Shown here: piece after piece, positions 47,727-56,529 of the stretch | How positions within the stretch are numbered: position 1 is the stretch's first letter | Layout of the letters: every line of letters starts with the position of its first letter | Source of the DNA: a virus | DNA length: 64,000 bases | Reading direction: 5' to 3' (one strand) | IMG/VR virus record: IMGVR_UViG_3300032245_001520 | Location: 18,345 to 82,344 of that record | Made by a program: the position numbers and the translations under genes | Notes under the pieces: generated by a model | Database searches by the model: none | What the model was told of the DNA's origin: nothing | The model's input: only the letters and a program-made list of their open reading frames with translations

Positions 47727-50207
47727 CTATCGAGGCAACAAGTACCCTGTCCTTCCTTGCGAAACAGGGTAACGCCAAGCGATCTCCTGCAAAGGATCAA
47801 AGAACCCATCCTCTGCGGCACTCAGATCAGCAATGAAATACGCATACCCAACCTTGAAATGATTGGCATCGACAGTGTATGTCTCGATAGCATTCTCGCA
47901 TGTCGGCGGATATTTGTATATGCTGGCATCCCAGATCGGTGCGGTCATCGGTTCTGCTGCGCCATCTTCCAGATCAGACACCAAGAACCCCGAGAGCATC
48001 GTGCACGGTCCAGAACGCAGGTACATCCCTTCCCAGTCGCCATATCCCTCGCCCAGTTTCGCGGTGGTGTCTGCTCTTCGGTTGTGCAGGGGGTCGTAGT
48101 CAGTCAGAGTCGCCTCAGCAAACTCGTCAAACGGCAAATCAACAGTCGGGTAAGTGTTCGCGTTGGCGTAGTCGTCGGTGGTAGCAAACCCGTAGGCAAT
48201 GTTCGAGTACAGGTACGGTTCTGCGTAGATATATTCCAGGTTGACAGTGTCCAAACCAAAAAGTACAACCTCCTCGTAAACCTCGGGCACCGACTCTGGG
48301 GAGGGGCACCGCATAAACTCGGGTTCAATCGTCGATCCCCAGTAACCAAAGTCCTGGCAGATGAGGTTGACCTTCTGCCACACCTCGTCGTTCCTGCCGT
48401 AGGTGGGCGGGAGGCGAACAAAGTACCTCTCCCAATTATCCGGTCCTGGACCTGTGTTCAGGTCGGCACGGAGGGGGTTGGCGTAGGTGTCTTGCGCCAG
48501 GTGTTGCACTGTGTTGACCACCTGCAGATCCTGCGCCTTCCACAGTCGCAGAGGAGTCTCGCAGTCGTAAACGTTGGGACTGGCGTAGAGTGCCAAACCA
48601 CCGTACACCAGGTCTGAGACGTTGTGGATGTACTGCTGGGTGACAGTGTCAGAGATGGAGATGGTCGGCAGGTTGCTGAGAGCAGACTGCGTCCTCGCAA
48701 CAATCTCAAACTCGTATGTCCCTGTGCTAGGCGACTCGGTGTAGGTGACACGGTAGTCGTCGGTCTGCACAGAGACGCCACTGGTCAGACGGACTCCGTC
48801 GCAGTAGAAGTACAGGACTCCGAGGTTGACCGTGGGGTCGGGTGCCGCCAGGGGGTCGTTCGTGTTGACAGACACCCAGGTGTCGTCGTACCGGATGGAA
48901 GCAGCACGAGTTGCCTCGTCGGGGTTCCCCCAGTCCCACCACATGGAACCTTGGGGGTACTCGGTGTCGGGAAACAGACGGGTGGCGGCGATGAACCGGA
49001 GCAAGTTGAACGTGGGGGTGACACCGTCGTCAGGAGGGATACGATAGTCAACCTCCACCCAGTTCGAGCAGGTGGCGTTCTGATAGTACCAGACTGCGAG
49101 AACACCAGTCTCGTTGTTCCACCATATATCTCCCTGCTGCGGGTTGCCGGGTGGCTGTGAGTATATCGGCACTCGTTGATAGTAAACGTAGTCCAGCAGG
49201 TCGTTGAACGACAGCGACCGCACAACAGGTTGCAGGAGAACAGATCGTGCCTCGTCAAATCCGTGGACACTCAGCGAGTCAAACGCGAGATTGAATGGCA
49301 GGGCACCACCTTTGTTGGACCAGGCACCGAGGAAGTTTTGTAGGACGTTTCGGGTGTTCCAGTCAGTGGGATCCACCCACGGTTGTACTTTGACCTCGAG
49401 CGTCTTGGATACCTGTGTGCTTGTATCAGAGTAGTCCCACACCAGGGTCGCTGTCAGACCTACTTGGTCATGCGACAGGTTGGCGGGGACGTCTAGGTAC
49501 CACGATTCCCGCACAACGTCCCACACAGGTTGCACTGTGGTGACCGAGTCGGAGCAGAGGAGGTAAACGGGGACGTTGAACCAATACCGCGATCCTGCCA
49601 TCAGAATGGGGAATGCGTACGGGAGTGTGTTGCCGGTGTCCCACCCAGGGTACAGCACCAGACTGTCGCCGGAAACACCGACACGGAAAATGGCGTCGCC
49701 AGCGATGCCGATGGTCGGTCGATAGAAGGGTGCCGGTCGCACCGATGGCACGTCGACCTTGATCTGACCTGTCGCGGAGAAGTCGGACAGGAACTGGTCA
49801 GTGAGTGGCAGAATCAATCGAAGAGTCGGACCATCGTCGATAATGTCTTCGATCGCATACTCATAGTCACCGAGGACAACAGTCTGCCCAGGTTGCAGTC
49901 GTGTGTCTCGCTCGACAATTACGGAAGACTCCCAGTTTCTGATTTCAAGGACGCGAGGGATAACGTACGAGTTGTAGACACCGAGAGTGCCACCCTGAAG
50001 TTGGCGTTTCTGATCCGGTGAATTAGGCAGATTCCCCCAGTAATTTGGACCGTTGAAACCCAGCAATTGCGCCAACCAGTCTAACTGCCCGTCTACGCGA
50101 CTTTCAACGAGAGCAACCTGCTCTGCCTGGGTTGTGCTCAGATAATCGGAAGTCTGACGACGGAGTTCCCACTGTTTGGTGTTGAATTCCGCAGTGTACG
50201 TCGTCAT
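47727..50207 (-). CDS. Baseplate or tail structural protein (826 aa)
   Basis: The N-terminus MTTYTAEFNTKQWELRRQTS is followed by a stretch ESRVDGQLDWLAQLLGFNGP, then a beta-rich body of about 700 residues with many Trp and Tyr. Two short modules of the type GDIWWNNETGVLAVWYYQN and GSMWWDWGNPDEATRAA occur near 380 and 425, similar to fibre-module ends. The C-terminal part (YAYFIADLSAAEDGFFDP, REWRYPVSQGR type ending) is unassigned. Located between the baseplate wedge operon and the spike, so a baseplate or tail-tip component is likely. No family recognised. Confidence 0.72.
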   Translation of the reverse strand: MTTYTAEFNTKQWELRRQTSDYLSTTQAEQVALVESRVDGQLDWLAQLLGFNGPNYWGNLPNSPDQKRQLQGGTLGVYNSYVIPRVLEIRNWESSVIVERDTRLQPGQTVVLGDYEYAIEDIIDDGPTLRLILPLTDQFLSDFSATGQIKVDVPSVRPAPFYRPTIGIAGDAIFRVGVSGDSLVLYPGWDTGNTLPYAFPILMAGSRYWFNVPVYLLCSDSVTTVQPVWDVVRESWYLDVPANLSHDQVGLTATLVWDYSDTSTQVSKTLEVKVQPWVDPTDWNTRNVLQNFLGAWSNKGGALPFNLAFDSLSVHGFDEARSVLLQPVVRSLSFNDLLDYVYYQRVPIYSQPPGNPQQGDIWWNNETGVLAVWYYQNATCSNWVEVDYRIPPDDGVTPTFNLLRFIAATRLFPDTEYPQGSMWWDWGNPDEATRAASIRYDDTWVSVNTNDPLAAPDPTVNLGVLYFYCDGVRLTSGVSVQTDDYRVTYTESPSTGTYEFEIVARTQSALSNLPTISISDTVTQQYIHNVSDLVYGGLALYASPNVYDCETPLRLWKAQDLQVVNTVQHLAQDTYANPLRADLNTGPGPDNWERYFVRLPPTYGRNDEVWQKVNLICQDFGYWGSTIEPEFMRCPSPESVPEVYEEVVLFGLDTVNLEYIYAEPYLYSNIAYGFATTDDYANANTYPTVDLPFDEFAEATLTDYDPLHNRRADTTAKLGEGYGDWEGMYLRSGPCTMLSGFLVSDLEDGAAEPMTAPIWDASIYKYPPTCENAIETYTVDANHFKVGYAYFIADLSAAEDGFFDPLQEIAWRYPVSQGRTGYLLPR

Positions 50208-50232
50208 GCCCTGTTGGTCACACCTTTTCAGT

Positions 50233-50242
50233 GGTTTTACCC
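50233..50242 (-). promoter_or_regulatory. Promoter-like decamer, 826-aa baseplate gene
   Basis: GGGTAAAACC followed by ACTGAAA, 25 bases before the ATG. Contains the TAA stop of the HNH-like endonuclease gene. Confidence 0.65.
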
Positions 50243-50935
50243 TGAGACTTTAACCCTCAGAGACGTGTCAATACCTCGCGCATTTTGCCAACGAGAAAGA
50301 GCACCGGCGTTGGAAATGTGCCCTGTGACAAGGCACATCCACTTTTGAGAAGAGGTGGTTTTGCCACCTTTTGTGCCACCTTTCGCTTGCATACCGGGGG
50401 CATGTGCACCAACACCCAACCCTGCTGCTTTTGTGCCACCTTTCGATTGCATGCCAGGGGCATGGAAACCAGCACCCAACTCTGCTGCTGTTTTACCACC
50501 TTTCGACCGCACGCCAGGGGCATGGATGCCAACACCCAACTCTGCTGATTTTGCGCCACCTTTCCTTCCGTCCTCCTTCATTTGCTCTGCGGACCTGCCA
50601 TGAACACCAACACCCAACTCTGCTGATTTTTTGCCAGCACCACTCGAATGCAGGGTTGAGTATTTGTCATAAATGTCCCACAGTTCGAACCATCCAGACA
50701 CAAATGGACCTTCTGTTAGGAACTGTTTGGCATCCCCTGAGAAGAAACAACACTGCTCATATTCCTTGCTCTGCCACAATCCCTGCACTTGATGATGGTC
50801 GTGCAACATCGAGATTGTTGTTTCTCCTTTACCGTTGGGCGCAGGATAATGAGCATCCTCCCACTTCGCCCCCGGAATGAATCCTGCCTCCTCGTAGAAC
50901 TCAAGGCATTCTTTGACGTAGTCGTGTTGGTTCAT
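50237..50935 (-). CDS. HNH-like homing endonuclease with ELGVGIH repeats (232 aa)
   Basis: N-terminus contains a HDHHQVQGLWQSKEYEQCCFF segment (in part) and GPFVSGWFELWDIYDKY, which I recognise from phage HNH-type endonucleases of cyanophages. Residues about 105-195 are four tandem units of about 20 residues with KSAELGVG-x-HAPG-x-x-SKGG, coded by 60-base DNA repeats. The C-terminus KWMCLVTGHISNAGALSRW ... RGIDTSLRVKV is a recurrent homing-endonuclease tail. A free-standing gene inserted between two baseplate genes. It has no promoter decamer 5', and its TAA stop is inside the decamer of the next unit. Confidence 0.78.
   Translation of the reverse strand: MNQHDYVKECLEFYEEAGFIPGAKWEDAHYPAPNGKGETTISMLHDHHQVQGLWQSKEYEQCCFFSGDAKQFLTEGPFVSGWFELWDIYDKYSTLHSSGAGKKSAELGVGVHGRSAEQMKEDGRKGGAKSAELGVGIHAPGVRSKGGKTAAELGAGFHAPGMQSKGGTKAAGLGVGAHAPGMQAKGGTKGGKTTSSQKWMCLVTGHISNAGALSRWQNARGIDTSLRVKVSG
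50375..50574. repeat. 60-base tandem repeats in the HNH-like gene
   Basis: Units begin with a CCACCTTTC box at 50375, 50435, 50495 and 50555, exactly 60 bases apart, and encode the K-x-AELGVG-x-HAPG repeats. Identity between neighbours is high. Confidence 0.85.
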
Positions 50936-50985
50936 ATACTCCAGGTCTTTGAATCTATTTTAGGTTGGACTCCGAAGGGTAAACC

Positions 50986-52191
50986 TCAACCTGCTGCGAG
51001 TTCGATGTTCAGTCTCGCCTCTTCATGTCGCATACTTTCAGTTGGAGACATCCACAATGTTGGGTACCCCTTGACTTGTTCGTAAAGGTCAATTAGGTCC
51101 TCGTCGAAGGGCAGGGTGATCCAGTTCGCTACCGGCTGATAATCCCTATGCGTCAAATATCTGGCATCCTCCACCCGTGTGATCTGGTAATCATTGTCAA
51201 TCTCAACGACTGCCAACTGCGCCAAAGTCAGTTCTTTAGGTACCGTATTCTCAGGGTAGATGACGAGTGTTGCACTAGGAATGGGGTTGTCGGGTTGTTT
51301 GAGCAGGGTGATTGTGCCCGAGACGGTCAGGGAGGACACTGACACGGATAAGTCAGAAAATGAGACGTTCCACCCAGTGTTGAACACCGGGGACATGTTG
51401 AACGCGAAGTACGGACCGGAGGTGTCTCGCGAGACGGCGGTGGTACTCGCGACGACCAACTCGCCGTCAACAACATACGACAAAGTGGCGGTCCCTGAAA
51501 CAGCAGATGTTGAGGGGCACCGCAAGGTAACATTGGAATATGCGGATCCCAGTTCGCTCTCCCACTGTAGGAATGCGGAGGTCGGTTGTGCGTACGCAGG
51601 CAGAAGGGTGTCGTTGTTTGCCCAGAACAGTGGGGAGGTGTTGACGAATGCGTTGACAGGCACATAGCGCCATCCGACGACTCCGTCGGTGCTCGATGTG
51701 ATGCTCAGGGGTGTACCAGACAGACTGAAATCCTCGACGGTGTACGTCGCCTGGAAGGGTGCGTCATCGAAGAGCAAAGAGTATGCGACAAGGTAGCGAC
51801 CTGACACCAGACCGACATTCTCGACGTTGACCAGTGCGGGATAGACAGTGGTTCGACCTTTTCTCCAGACAATGACACCACCCTGAATGACCAGGTCGGT
51901 ACGTGTTGTTGAGGAAGTGACCTCAAGGGAACCCGTGCCAATTGTGGGCACACCCCAGGGTGTAAAGACGTACCCGATGGTGCCATCGGCATCGAAGTCA
52001 ATTCTATAAGTTTGTGATACCGACGGAAGTCTGTGATATACTGGTCTGCCCCCTGGCACCCACTGCGTCGGTCTGACCTCGAGGTTGTTGGCAGCGATAT
52101 ACTGCTCTGAGAGGGTCTGCGTATTTACGGTGGAGACTGTCGTCTGAATGGGTTGGACGCCACCGTTAGTTGGTGTGAGGAGTTGCGCCAT
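50986..52191 (-). CDS. Baseplate / tail structural protein (401 aa)
   Basis: Start at the ATG at 52191, overlapping the stop of the baseplate J-like gene by one base (TGATG). The N-terminus MAQLLTPTNGGVQPIQTT leads into a beta-rich body of repeated Ig-like strands (about 70-330). The C-terminus is helical and aromatic (HRDYQPVANWITLPFDEDLIDLYEQ, given in part), ending MRHEEARLNIELAAG. Translational coupling to gp6/gpJ-like wedge points to a wedge or baseplate partner. No family recognised. Confidence 0.72.
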   Translation of the reverse strand: MAQLLTPTNGGVQPIQTTVSTVNTQTLSEQYIAANNLEVRPTQWVPGGRPVYHRLPSVSQTYRIDFDADGTIGYVFTPWGVPTIGTGSLEVTSSTTRTDLVIQGGVIVWRKGRTTVYPALVNVENVGLVSGRYLVAYSLLFDDAPFQATYTVEDFSLSGTPLSITSSTDGVVGWRYVPVNAFVNTSPLFWANNDTLLPAYAQPTSAFLQWESELGSAYSNVTLRCPSTSAVSGTATLSYVVDGELVVASTTAVSRDTSGPYFAFNMSPVFNTGWNVSFSDLSVSVSSLTVSGTITLLKQPDNPIPSATLVIYPENTVPKELTLAQLAVVEIDNDYQITRVEDARYLTHRDYQPVANWITLPFDEDLIDLYEQVKGYPTLWMSPTESMRHEEARLNIELAAG

Positions 52192-55022
52192 CAGAGTCTC
52201 ATTGTGCCATCGCGATATTGCGGTGGCGAATACGGATACGAAGTGCCTGTGTACCACGACAACTGGGGCACGATTTCAAGAGTCGAGGCATTCTCCCAGA
52301 CGTACAGTTGCTGTCGCTGGTTATTGGTGAACCGTCCGCTATTCTTGGGTACGACAGTGATGCTGGCGACCCCGAGTTTGATAGCAGAGACATCGCGTCC
52401 GAGTTGAGACAAGATGGGTTCTTCGCACACATACTTGTTGACATATCGCAGCAGATTTCCTGCGTACTCCTGAATCCTGGCAGTGTTCGCCACTGTGGTT
52501 CCGGTCCAATCGACGATAGTGGGGGTCGGAGTGAACGCACGCATGACTCGGTACAGGTTCTTGCCGTCTTCAGAGAGGATAGTGTCCTCTGCGTATTCGG
52601 TATACGCCGGGTCAAAGTATGGAACATACTGCGAGTACTCGAACGCAGGGTCCAGCAACTCTGGGGCACTCGCAGAGGGCACAAAGACCCCTGACTGAGT
52701 GTAGATGTAAAAGGCGAACAGGGGAGTGACGTTCGTGGTCGCAGTGTACGACAGCACACGCGAACCTTGTCTGAAGAAGGTTCGGTCGCCAGCGAAGAAG
52801 GTAAACATGCGCACCGGCATTCTCCCAGTCCCCGCAGTCAGGAATGACGCCAGTTCGACCCTCTGCTCGGAGGTTGTCGCAAGAGGAATAATGAGTCCCT
52901 CGTTAACAAGGTCCTGCGACCTCGTGCTGTTGGGGGTGAAGTACGTCGCAGCGATGAAGTACTCGGGCACAGCAAGATGGTCAGCGCGGTACTCCAAATA
53001 CGTGCCGACGGGGAACCGGGGACTGTACTTGTACACAGACAGTCCGTTGTCTGCGTTCTCGACGACGATCTCTTTAACGATGCCCTGCTCAACGAGAGTG
53101 TCGAAATACGCACTGACTGTCAGAGTGTCCGGGTTGTATGTGAAGTCGGAGACGACATAGGCATACTTGACGACTGCCCCGTCGAGCACGTCGACGTAGT
53201 AGTAGTACGGGTCAACCTCTGCCGTCGGTCCCGACCCGACCTGCGGAGTGAAGACCCACGTGCCTGCAGTGTACGAGTCGCCCGAGGTCAGTTCTGCAGG
53301 TGTAACGGGTGACCCGACTTTCGCTTCGCTTTGCGCCCCTGCCAGACTGTTCGTCGACGGGGCGAGTGTGAAGTTGGCAGAGGTGACCCACACCAGAGTT
53401 CCCGGTCGCTGAGTTACAGAAACTGTCGACGGTTGAGCAGGGACAAATTCCTCCGGTGCGTAGTCGTACTGAACTATCTGAGGGTTAAAAGTGCCGTCAG
53501 GGTCGTTAGATTGGTACGTCGACCCGACAGACCACGGAGTGTAAGTGGTCGCCGCTGAGACCCTGCCAGTGGCGATAAGTTGGGGCACCTCGGTCGGTGT
53601 GCTGATGACCAGGTTGGACAGGACCACGTGCAGTTGGTTGTCGCCACCGTTCGCAGAGGACCAGTAAACGACGTCTCCCTGCAGGAACTGACCGGGAGTC
53701 AACAGTTTTATCTGACGCAGTTGCAGGTTGCCATAAATAACCTGGTCGGTCTTCGCAGCAGAGTACGGGGTGAACGACTGCAGAACAGGGTAGAACACGT
53801 CGCTCGGTGTCGTTGTGACGACCAGTCCGTTCTGTTGGTACAGGTACTCGCTCGGGGCGAAGCTGTAGACTTGCGTGTACGTGGCAGCACCTGGTTCCAG
53901 TAGCGCTGGCGTATTGTACGCAGACGAAGACGTAATATGAGGGTCGATGAAACGCACAGTCGCGTCAAACGTCGAGTAGAAGGCAGCATCGGCATCGCTG
54001 ACTGTGGGGTCGACGGTAACTGGAAACACGTTGCCGGGTCTCAGCACCTCGAAAAGTCGGTCACGGAAGTTGAGGGACGAGTCCTTGAGGTTGCCACCGA
54101 AAGGTCCGTTGGCATCGACCTCCACGGTCAGGTCGTATTGCACCTGACTCAGAGTCATAGGGTACAAGTGTGCCTGATTCTCGACTGGCACGGAGAAGTT
54201 GACGACCGTCTGACCCCTCTCGAGTTGGTCCTGCGTCAGTTCTTGCCCGTTGGGACCAAGCACGAAGAACGACACTTGGCCGTTGGGCAGAAGGTAGTCG
54301 CGAAGGTAGTTGTAGGTGCCCTGGTTGGGTCGGTTCGGTTGGACCGAGGTGTAAGTGCCGTCGCCGTAGAAGTCAAGGAAGAACCCACGCCAGTCCTCTG
54401 CACTGACAGGGTTGCGACGGCGAATAAGGGAGAAGAAGCGACTCTGAACCTGATCGAACGTCTCAACATCGCTGCCACCGACCGCAGGTTGGGGGTTGGT
54501 CGCTGTCAGTCCGGGAACGTTGACTGCACCTGTGACAACGATGGTGTTCGCTGCGCAGTTGTACTGTGACCCGACGAACTGCGACGAGACTGTGACCTGA
54601 GCAGTGGTCTGACCCGCAGGGATGACTTCCTGCTGCGAGGTGATGAACGAGATGGAGGTGCCACCAGTCAGGTTCTGGTTGGTCGAGAACGTGGTGCCAA
54701 CGGGGAGAACTGTGTCGGTGTCGCTGGGGGGAATAGTGACGGTGAGGCGAGCAGTCGAAGCAGTCCCTAGACGGCGCATCGCGCCCAGGAAGGGACCAAT
54801 CCACTCAACCAGGATCTTTTGTGGTAACTGGTTTGCCCAGAAGAGAAACTCTCCCTGCGAGAAACTGAGACCCTCCAGTAATGCCGCAAGGGGATTTCCC
54901 GAGGAGAAATCGTTGAGAGTCTGATTGGATGCTTCGTATACCCTTTGAGATGCCTGTTGAACGAGTTGTGCCTCGTTGCGAGGGTCAATGCTTACAGATG
55001 GCAGAGGCGCATATCGTGTCAT
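52191..55022 (-). CDS. Baseplate wedge protein, gpJ/gp6-like (943 aa)
   Basis: N-terminal 200 residues contain the baseplate J signature: RNEAQLVQQASQRVYEASN, a helical hydrophobic segment FSSGNPLAALLEGLSFSQGE, WIGPFLGAMRRLGTAS, TVTIPPSDTDTVLPVGTTF, and VPGLTATNPQPAVGG. Later SAEDWRGFFLDFYGDGTYT and LRDYLLPNGQVSFFVLGPN are also typical of this family. The C-terminal half is a larger addition than in P2 gpJ (about 300 residues), approaching T4 gp6 (660 residues) or more. This protein builds the wedge that surrounds the hub in contractile tails. It is the strongest evidence for myovirus morphology. Confidence 0.88.
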   Translation of the reverse strand: MTRYAPLPSVSIDPRNEAQLVQQASQRVYEASNQTLNDFSSGNPLAALLEGLSFSQGEFLFWANQLPQKILVEWIGPFLGAMRRLGTASTARLTVTIPPSDTDTVLPVGTTFSTNQNLTGGTSISFITSQQEVIPAGQTTAQVTVSSQFVGSQYNCAANTIVVTGAVNVPGLTATNPQPAVGGSDVETFDQVQSRFFSLIRRRNPVSAEDWRGFFLDFYGDGTYTSVQPNRPNQGTYNYLRDYLLPNGQVSFFVLGPNGQELTQDQLERGQTVVNFSVPVENQAHLYPMTLSQVQYDLTVEVDANGPFGGNLKDSSLNFRDRLFEVLRPGNVFPVTVDPTVSDADAAFYSTFDATVRFIDPHITSSSAYNTPALLEPGAATYTQVYSFAPSEYLYQQNGLVVTTTPSDVFYPVLQSFTPYSAAKTDQVIYGNLQLRQIKLLTPGQFLQGDVVYWSSANGGDNQLHVVLSNLVISTPTEVPQLIATGRVSAATTYTPWSVGSTYQSNDPDGTFNPQIVQYDYAPEEFVPAQPSTVSVTQRPGTLVWVTSANFTLAPSTNSLAGAQSEAKVGSPVTPAELTSGDSYTAGTWVFTPQVGSGPTAEVDPYYYYVDVLDGAVVKYAYVVSDFTYNPDTLTVSAYFDTLVEQGIVKEIVVENADNGLSVYKYSPRFPVGTYLEYRADHLAVPEYFIAATYFTPNSTRSQDLVNEGLIIPLATTSEQRVELASFLTAGTGRMPVRMFTFFAGDRTFFRQGSRVLSYTATTNVTPLFAFYIYTQSGVFVPSASAPELLDPAFEYSQYVPYFDPAYTEYAEDTILSEDGKNLYRVMRAFTPTPTIVDWTGTTVANTARIQEYAGNLLRYVNKYVCEEPILSQLGRDVSAIKLGVASITVVPKNSGRFTNNQRQQLYVWENASTLEIVPQLSWYTGTSYPYSPPQYRDGTMRL

Positions 55023-55030
55023 TTTCTACC

Positions 55031-55594
55031 TCAGTTTGGGCAGATGATCGTGTTACCGCCAGTACCTACAGAATAGTTATTGCACGCAGGATTGGTTGCA
55101 GAGTAGTAGACTCCGTTGTCAACCTCCAGACCCTCAGCGATTGCTGTCACCTGGTCTGCGAGGATTGCTTTCGTGATGATATCTGAGTTGCTCAGCGAGG
55201 CGAACTTCTGCGCAGTTGAGGGTGCAGGTGTCCCACCTGCGTAGAGATACTTGGCGTTGGTTGTGTAGTTCTGAGGGGCATTCGCACCGTTGCTGTTGCT
55301 GGGGTTACCCAGCACGTTAGGGTCGTACCCGAAGTTGAATACCCCCGTGACAACCTTAGTGCCAGTGATCGGGGTGCCACTGATATACAGACCACTGATG
55401 GCCAGCGAAGGTTGGTCCGTTCCCAGGGTGATGTACCGAGAGTCAAGACCGTTGGATCCCCCTGTGACCAGGGAGTTGAGACCCAGAGGGTCATAGTGAT
55501 GGTCTAAATCCTGCCCATCGAAGTAGATCTGTTGAAAACCGTTAAGGAACTGGGAAGTGACTATCACTCCACTAGAGAAAGTTGTCTTTGTCAT
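55031..55594 (-). CDS. Hypothetical structural protein (187 aa)
   Basis: ATG at 55594 (MTKTTFSSGVIVTSQFLNG) preferred over an upstream ATG at 55603 because it gives the usual 27 bases to the promoter-like decamer. Contains QQIYFDGQDLDHHYDPLG followed by small Gly/Asn-rich strands and a C-terminal segment with three cysteines (NPACNN, TIICPN). It lies 8 bases before the baseplate wedge gene, so it is probably a baseplate or tail-related partner. No family. Confidence 0.66.
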   Translation of the reverse strand: MTKTTFSSGVIVTSQFLNGFQQIYFDGQDLDHHYDPLGLNSLVTGGSNGLDSRYITLGTDQPSLAISGLYISGTPITGTKVVTGVFNFGYDPNVLGNPSNSNGANAPQNYTTNAKYLYAGGTPAPSTAQKFASLSNSDIITKAILADQVTAIAEGLEVDNGVYYSATNPACNNYSVGTGGNTIICPN

Positions 55595-55621
55595 GCACCA
55601 CACGGTCGCCGTTCTTGAGAG

Positions 55622-55631
55622 GGTTTTACCC
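55622..55631 (-). promoter_or_regulatory. Promoter-like decamer, baseplate wedge unit
   Basis: GGGTAAAACC followed by CTCTCAAG, 27 bases before the ATG at 55594. Here the flanks also make a perfect GAGGG/CCCTC hairpin. Confidence 0.64.
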
Positions 55632-55637
55632 TCAGCC

Positions 55638-55823
55638 TCAATCGTTGATGACTAACTCCCAGTGCGGGTCGCTCCGCAGGTTGATCCAGGTGCAGTACTT
55701 GCCGTTGTCAGAAACAACAAACACCTTGTCTACGAGTCTCTGCTCCACTCTGACCACAGGGTTGTTGCCCATGGTATTTGTCAGACGGTTCTTCGCCTTG
55801 GCGGAAAGAGGCAGGACACGCAT
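55638..55823 (-). CDS. Small conserved-type phage protein (61 aa)
   Basis: Reads MRVLPLSAKAKNRLTNTMGNN, then VEQRLVDKVFVVSDNGKYCTW and ends HWELVIND. I recognise this short type from cyanophages, where it is found as an isolated small gene of unknown function. The start codon directly follows the T-run of a strong terminator, so it may have its own promoter or depend on read-through. A small beta-rich fold is likely. Confidence 0.68.
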   Translation of the reverse strand: MRVLPLSAKAKNRLTNTMGNNPVVRVEQRLVDKVFVVSDNGKYCTWINLRSDPHWELVIND

Positions 55824-55825
55824 AC

Positions 55826-55855
55826 AAAAAGACCCCAGAGGGTAACTCTGAGGTC
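55826..55855 (-). terminator. Rho-independent terminator after the tail tube gene
   Basis: GACCTCAGAG-TTACC-CTCTGGGGTC followed by TTTTT on the minus strand: a strong stem with a run of five T. Its end is only 2 bases from the ATG of the 61-residue gene. Confidence 0.82.
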
Positions 55856-55897
55856 AGTATAGCAGGTTGAGAGAAGAAGTAAACCCTGACGCAAAGG

Positions 55898-56341
55898 TCA
55901 GGATCTCTCCCAGTACGCGACGTTAAACGTAACTTGAATCTCCTGCACGTTTCCGCTTTCTCGATCCACATCGGCAGTGTTGATCGATACGAACTGGCAC
56001 TCGTAGCAAATGTAAGCACCGCCAGCAGGAGCAGAACCCCGACCACTGCAATCACGGGGGGTGACTGTGATGGTGATGGGGTTGCAGTTGTACTCCAGCC
56101 AGAAGGTCTCCAGTGCCTTGAAGATGGTAGGATCGTAGGGAGCAGTCAGATCAACATTGTCCGCCTTGCGAGGGCCAACAACGTGGAAAATGCGGTTCCC
56201 TGTTCCGTTAGCGTAGTCGCTGCTATCTGAGGAATCCTTGATCCCTCCGAATTTGGTGAAGACAGCAGTAAAGGTGGGACCGTTCAGTGCGGTGAACGAC
56301 ACCTCGTACTGGCTCTTAGTTAAAGGGCGCAGAATAGCCAT
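55898..56341 (-). CDS. Tail tube protein (147 aa)
   Basis: About 150 residues, starting MAILRPLTKSQYEVSFTALNG. The order of strands, FTKFGGIKDSSDSSDYANGTGN, VGPRKADNVDLTAPYDPTIF, FKALETFWLEYNCNPITITV and the final VQEIQVTFNVAYWER, corresponds to T4 gp19/phage tail-tube proteins: an antiparallel beta sheet with an 'EiQVTFNVaYWeR' terminus. Directly downstream of the capsid gene. A rho-independent terminator follows. No sheath gene is seen next to it. Confidence 0.8.
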   Translation of the reverse strand: MAILRPLTKSQYEVSFTALNGPTFTAVFTKFGGIKDSSDSSDYANGTGNRIFHVVGPRKADNVDLTAPYDPTIFKALETFWLEYNCNPITITVTPRDCSGRGSAPAGGAYICYECQFVSINTADVDRESGNVQEIQVTFNVAYWERS

Positions 56342-56365
56342 GGTAAGAACCTCCGAGTAAAGGGC

Positions 56366-56529
56366 TCAAACGCCCAGGATGTTCGTAACCATCGCTCCGG
56401 AACCGATCAGGTTGGTGGCACCGAGGCCGACCAGGTTGACCACACGCTCGACGGTGATCTCAGCACGAACCACACGACGCTCACGCACATAGTACTCAGG
56501 ACGCACGGCAGGGGTGCCGGTGAGTTGAT
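56366..56529 (-). CDS. Major capsid protein, exon 3
   Basis: Third coding segment of the capsid gene, encoding (Y)QLTGTPAVRPEYYVRERRV and VVRAEITVERVVNLVGLGAT to the TGA at 56366. It has no start codon of its own. It joins to exon 2 in frame if the intron ends at base 56530 (G on the minus strand) and exon 2 ends at 57394, giving a codon split T|AT. The amphipathic, Arg-rich beta content is typical of a capsid P-domain end. The exact splice junction is inferred from reading frame and from the 3' end shared by both introns, and may be off by a few bases. Confidence 0.7.

Noticed and set aside
50375-50574. CRISPR array
   Set aside because: The 60-base periodic repeats are in-frame coding repeats of an endonuclease with no spacer-like variable segments of constant length.
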